A DNA stretch of 64,000 nt from Lasiosphaeria ovina (taxonomy: Eukaryota; Ascomycota; Sordariomycetes; Sordariales; Lasiosphaeriaceae): the NCBI GenBank assembly GCA_033439765.1, contig JAULSN010000008.1:186001-250000 (forward strand). Direction: 5' to 3'. Under the pieces are notes generated by a model. That model was not told where the DNA came from and did no database searches. It saw only the letters and a program-made list of their open reading frames with translations. The position numbers were made by a program, and so were the translations under genes. Positions 56,887-64,000 of the stretch are shown here, in pieces. Each line of letters starts with the position of its first letter. Position 1 is the first letter of the stretch.

Positions 56887-59800
56887 TTTCCCGCCGATAT
56901 CAAATCAACCGGCATAATTGCCGTAAAGAACTACCAACTATTGTAAGCAAAAGTGCATCATGTTTTGTTACGTAGGAAAGTGGCCCAAAATTCATCAATA
57001 TATGACTTGAATCTGAAGGCATTTTCCTCGCTCTTCCCGGATTTTCACGACCAACCCCGCTTATTAACTCGCATTGATGGCAAAAGGGGGGTGTTGTCAA
57101 ATGTCGGCCCCGTAAAGCTGGCCAATTATGCTCCTGGCTCGCCACCAGCCAACGTCAGCTCTGGACTCTTGAATGTTGGCGGCGAATGCCCGCATAATTT
57201 GCTCACCTCAGCCTTCGGAGCCGAAGGATCAAAACACGCGTCTGTCCTACGTTGGTTGGCGGGCGGCCACTTGGGTGTGGGAAAGAAGTGGAAAGGAAGG
57301 CTATGGACACTCCAAGTCCTTGGGAAAATGATAATTAATTATGATTCACAGCCCAAAACACAACCGAGCGGGCCGACGAGGTCACCGATGACAGGTAGCC
57401 GGGGTTTGCTCACGGTATTCCTAAATGGGATTTAAGTTCTGATATTTTTCATCGCAGGGACATGGGAGGTGGGAAGTCACATGGTGGCGGCCGGGAAGTG
57501 GTTAGACCTTGTTGACTGTGATATCAACAGTGCTTGTTGGCGCGCCCTCGCCGAGCGAATCAGAGCCAACACCAGCGTTCTCAGTCCGATGGCAATGTCC
57601 GAGTGCCCGTGGCAAGCCGGCGAGGCCGGGCTGGGTACCCGGAGAACGCGGCCTCGGCCTCGGCATCGGCCTCCCGGAGGATGCTCAGACCTCTGCTCAC
57701 GGGCCTACGCAGTAAGTGTAATTTCAGAAGGCCCGATGGCCTGCGCGTCACCCCGGATTCATCACACACGCTCACGAACTGGCCCCCCCCGGTAGATGCG
57801 CGTATCCAGGACCCTAAGCGTCATTGTGCTGCGTGGGTCTAGGCCAGGGGACAAGAGGGGTCGATTCAAGCTCGCCCTGCAGCCGAGCCGCCGTCGGATC
57901 CTCCCTCGATGGGTGTAGTATAGTGAAACTCGGACATGAAGCGTGAAAATGCCGGGGTTCCGACATGTATTGCTGCTCTGCCAAGACTCAAGAGTCAAGG
58001 TCGGCGCGGTAACACCGGGCATTGAAATGCCACGGACTTGGCCAGAACCAGAAAAGGTACCTAGTATAGAAACAAAGGCACAAAAAGGACACAAGTTGGG
58101 AGAACCCGAGCAGCTCGCACTCAGCCAATGAAGAGTAATTGGCTGCAGTCGGTTGCCTTCCGAAGGTCGGGCCTCTTTAACCTGTTACGGGTCCGATCCG
58201 AAGGCACGACGCATGATTATGTCTGCCTCAGCGGGGAATCGGGGGCAAAAAAGAACCTTGTGCAAGCAGTTACTGTGCACTCGGTAATTGTTATATTTTT
58301 TTCTCCGCCGTAGTCACACCCACACCAATGACACCACCACCACCACCACGCCCCGACGGAGAAACGGGGTCCCGCCGAATGCCCGCTCGCATGTCAGCAC
58401 CGAGCTATGCCACGCCAACCCAATCTCCATCCCCTGCCTGCCGCTGCCGGCTCTGTTTCTATTGGCTGGCTGGTGCCCCTTGTCGGTGGTAGTCAGACAC
58501 AGACATGGAGGCCGGCTGCGTTCCGCCAAAAGCCTCCTTAGTTCTCACTGCGTCTCCGGGGCCCCTTTCCCACCTTGGCTTGATCAAGTTAACAATCGCA
58601 GCCCTGTTTTTGCGGGGTCGCCAGCAGGATTTCGATTCCATCTGACTGACCGTTGGACGGACGAAGAGAGCTAATTAGGTAGTTGGTCTGATCTTGAACA
58701 GGTCCGTCAACCATCCAATAATTAACATGGGCACATGCTTATTTTGCCCTAAACAACAACACCGGCTGGGCTCGGTACCGGTGGTTCGACATGTCGTTGT
58801 CCATGCACCGAGACGAAAACACACCACGCACCCGACGCAGAAATAACAAAATACCGCCCAATCCCAACTTGCGCCCCCATTCCGTTCATCCTCTTTTTTT
58901 CGGCGCAAAATGGCGCATCAGCGCCTGAAGTCCTCTTTGGAGAAAGGCATAGGGAAGCAAAAACGGAACCTGCGGAAGGAATTGAGGATCAAGAGCTAAA
59001 AGATGACCGTTTCTTTCCGTTTCTTTTCCCCTCTTAACACGAGCAGAGGTTTGGGTTAAAGCAGCCACTGCCAACCCCCCCTTTTCAGGCGGGGGCCCCT
59101 CCTCCTCTCCCCACCCCGCCGAGCAGATGACGTGAGATATTCCCACATCACGATCTTACTTTTTCAACATCTCACCAACCTAGGTAGTTCTAGACGCAAA
59201 TCCTGGCTCGGCCCTAGACTTGGCTCTCACACGCTTACGATGGATGCATGGGTAGTGTGAGTTTCGACAACGTCATTCACAACACGCGCGGGTGAGACTC
59301 AACCAGAAAATCAAATCGGAGTAGACAATAAAATGGCAATTAAAGATGACGCGATTTGAACTACTTTATTTGAACTATCGTCAACACACGCCGCTCCTGC
59401 TCGTTCAATTAGCCTCTTCAAAGAAACAAATACTAATACCTAAGTAATGCAACTAACTAATCACCTTCACTGCGTCTGGAGATGCTGGGGACAACAGCGC
59501 GAAGTCGAGCTCTTAAATGACGATGTGATGTTCGGACACCGACATGTGGCCAATACCGTGACCACGAGTTCCAGGACGACTTAGTTAACTAACGAAAAGA
59601 AGCGGAAATGGTAAATAATAATAGTGCTCGGAAAATCAACCATGTCCAAAACCAGGGATTGTCCGACCAACGCAAGATGCGGCTCGAATTGATCCGGGTA
59701 AATTCAACAATATTTACCAATGCGATCTCTGGTAATAGAAACCATAATGCTTGGTATATAACCGTGTTACCTAAACGACGCACAAGAATTGATAATGAAA

Positions 59801-60350
59801 AGAGAGCTTTGCTATCACTAATGTAACGTGGTTCAAGCAATCAAACCCGGACAATAGGGGCAGAGTATGGATTAAAAATGACACTTTGTGTCACGGAAAA
59901 GAGAAAACTGTCGTGAAGTCATAAAGCCAGCCTCTCCCGCGCCGTGGCCTGCGAGTGTTACCGCATTCCCCGGCCAGCCAACATTAATAAATACAAAAGA
60001 CGCACGCAAAGGCACCCGCTCCCCCCAATCAAGCACCCTCCATAGAGTGCATAGATCCTGTTCCTGATAATCCGCGCCTCTCTCTGCCCCTTCCCAATGA
60101 CACAATGCCGCAGACGCCCAGAACAACACAAATGCAATGCTTTCCGTGAAATGCTTGCATGCCCATGCCAGTAGATGCGCCCAACCCCACAGCTCCGACC
60201 TATGGGAGATGCAGCAAACCCAAACCGATCTGTCCCACTCTAGCGCACGGTGCACAACACAACCACAAACCCAAACCCGACCTCACGGCTCGCGGCGCTT
60301 GCGAAACCGAGGACGACCGCGACAAAGACGCCGGCGGGAGGGGGTAAGGG

Positions 60351-61826
60351 CTATCGCCTGTCTGCAAGCGGGACCTTATCGCCGTAGAAGCCTCCCTGGC
60401 CTCCAGCTGCGATGCAGGCCAGACACACGCCGCCGCCATAGACACGTGTGTGGCGCTTCCACCCGTGGCCCGCGCCGTCGACGACCGAAATGATTTCGCC
60501 TTGCAGATCAATTTCGTCTTGTGACGCAGCCCCAATACCGTGACCGCCAGGTCCCCCCACAAACTCGTAATCGGGCGGGAAGTCTTGCCCCGGAGGAGGC
60601 GGTGGAAGTAACGGTGAGGTGGGAGGGTAGCTGGCGGAGGAGAATGTCCTGGATGATGTCATGGTCTCTGCTGACGAGGAAGCTGAGCCCAGGTTTGGGA
60701 TGGGGATGCCGATGGCGACGCTCTTGGTGTACGACCTCCGGCGAGGCATTGAAGTCTCGCTCCTTGGACTTGAGCTGATGATGTCTGCGGATGTGGAGCC
60801 TGCCATGTAGTCTGGGTTGGGCCGGTGGATAAAGCTATCGTCTAGCAGCTCGGGCGGGACTGAGACGGCATAGCTGTGACGACGGTCCTCAAACGGAAAC
60901 ACGGCGCTGCTTAGCGTCGGAGGGGTCAGGGGCGGCGGGGGTGGGGGGCGCGAGAAGTGTCTGGAGGTCGTCGTATAATCTACGTCAGCGAACCCCGTCT
61001 CTTGCGTCGCCCCGTCAACACTCAGGCCATCTCCCCATGGCATTATCATAACGTCGTCGTCGAGCATTACACCCCGAGAACTGCCGGCGGCGGACCAGCT
61101 GGCCTCGTCGTCCATGAGTCCCTTTCCCTTTCCGCTCGAGATCTGGCTACTCGCCCCATCGGAGCTGCCGCTTTGACGCCTCGAAGGGAGAGCCTGGATG
61201 GGCGAGTACGGCGAGGAACCACTTCTCCTTATCTCTGCGGTTGAGCTAGAGTGTGAAGTGGCTGGGGAGGGGTGATGTTGGTGGTGCGTTTGGTCGTGGG
61301 TGCTGGGGATGCCAGGGATGCTGGTGCTGACACCACGTGACGTTGGCCAAGCTGACCCTGAGTGATCCTTCGCGCGATCGCCGTCATTGCCGTCCATCGC
61401 TGGCAGCTGCCCAGCAGGCCCAAACGGAACACCCAGAGACACAAGCCCCGCCGCCCAAACGGCCTGTTGCGACTCACACACAGAGCTGAGGTGACACCCC
61501 TGCTGCTGCCGCGCCCACGGGGGGGGATGAACGGCTGAACCTCGCTTGCCGTAGGACGCTGCTGAATCCTTCCACGAATCTAATGGCAGGCCTAGCTTGG
61601 GCTCTTGCGAGTGGCTGCCGTTACTGTTGCTGCTGTTGACTGGAACACAGGAATGGCCTTTGCGAGACGGGCTTCGCCGTGCCGTGGCAAGTCGAGCAGC
61701 GACCAAGATTGCGATGGCCACCAGTGCAAGGTATATATGCGTGCTCGAAGCCTTGAGGTAGTAGCGGCTTGGGGCGGGCGGCTCCAGGGTGACGTTGCTG
61801 TCGGACGGGAGCTTGAAGGTTGGCAT
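60351..61826 (-). CDS. Ser/Pro-rich single-pass membrane protein, function unknown
   Basis: Single exon of 491 residues from the ATG at 61826. Residues ~30-46 (IYLALVAIAILVAARLA) form one transmembrane helix close to the N terminus. The remaining ~440 residues are low-complexity: Ser/Gly/Pro-rich, with His-rich THHQHHPSP, PPPPPPLTPP and PPPPPGQDFPPDYEF. Order returns only at the end, where EIDLQGEIISVVDGAGHGWK and RHTRVYGGGVCLACIAAG, then GGFYGDKVP, look like a conserved module with two nearby cysteines. It is not a known domain to me, although similar C termini recur in fungal hypothetical proteins. Codon use over the C-terminal part is coding-like. The internal low-complexity part could hide an intron, but the frame is continuous. 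Confidence 0.75.
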   Translation of the reverse strand: MPTFKLPSDSNVTLEPPAPSRYYLKASSTHIYLALVAIAILVAARLATARRSPSRKGHSCVPVNSSNSNGSHSQEPKLGLPLDSWKDSAASYGKRGSAVHPPPWARQQQGCHLSSVCESQQAVWAAGLVSLGVPFGPAGQLPAMDGNDGDRAKDHSGSAWPTSRGVSTSIPGIPSTHDQTHHQHHPSPATSHSSSTAEIRRSGSSPYSPIQALPSRRQSGSSDGASSQISSGKGKGLMDDEASWSAAGSSRGVMLDDDVMIMPWGDGLSVDGATQETGFADVDYTTTSRHFSRPPPPPPLTPPTLSSAVFPFEDRRHSYAVSVPPELLDDSFIHRPNPDYMAGSTSADIISSSPRSETSMPRRRSYTKSVAIGIPIPNLGSASSSAETMTSSRTFSSASYPPTSPLLPPPPPGQDFPPDYEFVGGPGGHGIGAASQDEIDLQGEIISVVDGAGHGWKRHTRVYGGGVCLACIAAGGQGGFYGDKVPLADRR

Positions 61827-64000
61827 GCCTGCTGCAGGGCGCTCTAACGGCAGGAGCGTTCAGGAGATTACCGATGCTGTTCGTGGGCGTGCTGTCCGCT
61901 GTAAGCTCGGTCTTGGTGGGCGGCCGGCGCTATAAGCTAGGGGGACCTGGGCAGGTGAAGGGGGTGGTGGTGGCACGGAAATTTGCCGTTATGTCTGGGG
62001 GTGGGAAGGGGGGGAAGCTGGGTTAAAAGTGTCCCACTTGGGGTGAGGGAGCAGCTGTGGTGTGGCTGTCATGGGGGAAATTTCGAAACCTTGTCGGCGA
62101 GACCGCCAGCGGCCCAAAACGGCCGGTTTGGGGACCGAGGAGCATGGGAGCAAGACTGGCACCGAGGGATCCAGCACTTGTTTCAATCCGCGGGCCGAGG
62201 GCCGCGGGGAGAGGCGGACTGTCCGTGGGTGTGGCCCAGACGACAAGAAGCGTATTCCGCGGGAGCAGGAAGGGGAAGAAGAAGGGAAGGGAGACGGAGG
62301 ATGGAAAGGGAGGCAGGCGCATTGTCCAATAGGAGCCGTGCTACTCGGAAGAGGAAGGACGCACTTACACTGGACCAGGCCAAGGCCAACGCGAAAGGGC
62401 CGGCGCGTGGTTATGTACGAGGATATTGACTTGTACGCCTTGAGGAAATGCAGGTCAAGGTCGCGGCCCAGCGTGACACGAGCGAGCTGATGGATAACCT
62501 TCTGCGCCGTTGGCCTCTCCAAGGGTGGGCAGGATAGGTAGGACGGGACAGTGGTGATGGCAGTGCCTCTGGCTGGCTTCTCGATTTTTGCCGGGCTGGG
62601 CGGTGCCACTGGCTGCTGGACTGCTGGACTGCTGGACTGCTGGACTGCTGGACTATTTATTTGCCTGCGCTTATGGCGGAAGGAGTGGACGGGGCAGCAT
62701 GAACCCGGCTGGCCTCGGGGTCAGGTTTTCTTGTGTTTGGGAAGTTGGGAGGTTGTTAAGGTAGTTTATATGTCGCAAACCGATCGTGGGCAACGTGCAA
62801 GACCTCACGTCTTTGTACGACATGGACTGCCATGTAACTTCGGATCATTTGGGACGCGCAGGCGAGCTGAGGTCGAAGCCAGTGCGCGCGAGGAGCGATC
62901 TGATCGACCTAGCGAAATGCCCCGAGCAGTCAAAACGGGGCTAAACTCGCAAGAGCAATAATTTGGCCCCAAACTGAGGCGTTACCAGCTGAAGTCTAGC
63001 TCTGTGGAGGCCGCCCCAGCGGTGCACAATCGCTGAATTGTGGCAAGCCAAGAAGCTCTTTGAGCTACCTTGGCTACTAATTAGGCCTCTTACTCTGTAG
63101 ACCTAGCGGCCAGGTTTGGCGCGCGCCGACAGAACAGCAATTTTCTCAGGACCGAAGCTCTGACTGGGGTCCCATTTGTTTTTGCCAGCTTTCCAGGACA
63201 TGGGGACTGAGGACTGGCGACCTTCCCTTCTTGCGGAAGCCGTCGAGTGTCATTGGCAGTGGGGGGATGGACAGGCTGACAAGGCCTTTTGCGCTGAAAA
63301 TACTACCTCAACTGTTAGCGGATGTCTAGAGAGCGGATAATGTATGCACTCCGTACCTTATGTACTGATTATGTACATAGCTGTACAGCATACATACCTG
63401 ACCTACATACATACCGTAGATCCCCCATCGCCAACTGCACGCAGTGGATGGACCCGGAGCTAGTTGAAGCTACTGGAGTGTGCTGCAGGCCGTTGGGCCA
63501 GCCGCGGGCTGGGCTCCGCCGGAAGGTTAGAGAGCACACAGAGAGACCATTGAGCTAGACAGCTGCCGTTCTTGTGCTCTTGGCCCCCGAAAAGCATAAT
63601 CAATTCCGCATGAAGACAGCCGCACACCGTCATCGGAGGGATGGGCGCCTTCGATGCTTTCAGCGGCCACAGGTGAGACAGCCCAGCGCTGATACGGCCT
63701 GGGCGCCATTTGTACCATTTTGAGTCGCAGGACACTTGGGATGGATCATTGAGGGGCAGGCAGCATGAGGGGCAGGGCGACGCGACCGACCGCTGAAGGT
63801 GGCTGCCCTGCACAGAGAAAGTACCTAACCCGACAGATCCCTGCTGCCATTCAGCCAACCGCCAATCCCCGTCCCTGCTTATTTCGAACAAGCTGCATTC
63901 CCAGGTTGTTTGAGCCCTGTGCAGTAGCAGGTGCGCTCTCGGCCAGGGCGCTGGAAACGGCTAAAGTGTCCATAGGGCTGGTTGTTGACAACGACGTCTG
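61827..64000. other. Intergenic to window end
   Basis: The first ~700 bases are the CT-rich (minus strand) leader and promoter of the Ser/Pro-rich protein. The 8-bp tandem repeat at 62605-62652 lies upstream. 63340-63420 is rich in TACATA and GTACAT steps. No gene is seen. Confidence 0.55.
62605..62652 (+). repeat. Tandem repeat, 8-bp unit ACTGCTGG x5
   Basis: Consecutive copies of ACTGCTGG followed by ACTATTTA, in noncoding DNA upstream of the Ser/Pro-rich gene. Confidence 0.9.

Larger units (their letters stand above)
51241..60350. other. About 9.1 kb with no supportable gene
   Basis: I read both strands and found no recognisable domain, convincing codon bias or chain of phased exons. It holds a perfect hairpin at 53152-53175, a G run near 56875-56886, CT/CA-rich stretches (53770-53860, 54330-54480, 58300-58360) and an AT-rich block at 59300-59880. 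Short frames such as 53896-54002, 57509-57715 and 59608-59826 are not supported. Confidence 0.45.

Noticed and set aside
61989..62609. 206-codon Ser/Pro-rich minus-strand frame upstream of the 60.4-61.8 kb gene
   Set aside because: Looks like the CT-rich leader; stops before the gene and shows no phased splice to it.

Overview
The window is nuclear DNA of a filamentous ascomycete (Pezizomycotina, probably a Sordariomycete). Most genes carry short spliceosomal introns of about 50-135 bp with GTRNGT donors and CTAAC/CTGAC branch sites. Codon use is GC-ending, spacing is wide, and simple repeats are common. The gene content is typically fungal: a NACHT STAND protein, a TmpA-like flavoprotein, an S28 peptidase, a UstYa/DUF3328 protein and an NNP nitrate transporter. 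There is no operon structure, rRNA, CRISPR array or convincing tRNA.

Layout. 0-6.4 kb: a RelA/SpoT-domain protein (5' end probably outside the window), then a NACHT-type NLR-like protein, both on +. 8-10.1 kb: TmpA-like membrane flavoprotein (-). 13.2-15.4 kb: seven-exon secreted S28 serine carboxypeptidase (-). 17.6-18.0 kb: the twin-CX9C complex I subunit NDUFB7/B18 in three small exons (+). 19.5-20.5 kb: J-domain protein with a 33-bp minisatellite in its coding sequence (+). 21.0-22.6 kb: nitrate transporter (-) with candidate NirA and GATA sites upstream. 24.5-25.8 kb: zinc alcohol dehydrogenase (+). 26.9-28.3 kb: GT25-type glycosyltransferase (-). 29.5-30.2 kb: relics of a membrane protein (+) and a CE1 esterase (-). 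31.3-32.7 kb: secreted intradiol dioxygenase (-). 34.7-35.2 kb: small PLDc_N-type membrane protein (+). 38.5 kb: a possible tiny gene. 39.1-39.8 kb: glyoxalase/VOC protein (-). 40.9-41.9 kb: SDR (+). 42.3-43.4 kb: AKR7-type aldo-keto reductase (-). 44.9-46.0 kb: UstYa-family protein (+). 47.8-49.8 kb: Gln-rich low-complexity protein (-, 5' exon unresolved). 51-60 kb: about 9 kb with no gene I can support. 60.4-61.8 kb: Ser/Pro-rich single-pass membrane protein (-).

How the genes relate. Most are independent housekeeping or accessory genes. The 31-46 kb stretch is enriched in small redox enzymes (intradiol dioxygenase, VOC protein, SDR, AKR, UstYa-like oxidase) and resembles part of a tailoring gene set, but no PKS, NRPS, terpene cyclase or repeat-type RiPP precursor is visible. 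The RelA/SpoT protein next to a NACHT receptor at the left edge, and the gene-relic patch at 29.5-30.2 kb, are the other places worth a second look. All exon joints were inferred by hand from splice motifs, reading-frame continuity and family resemblance.
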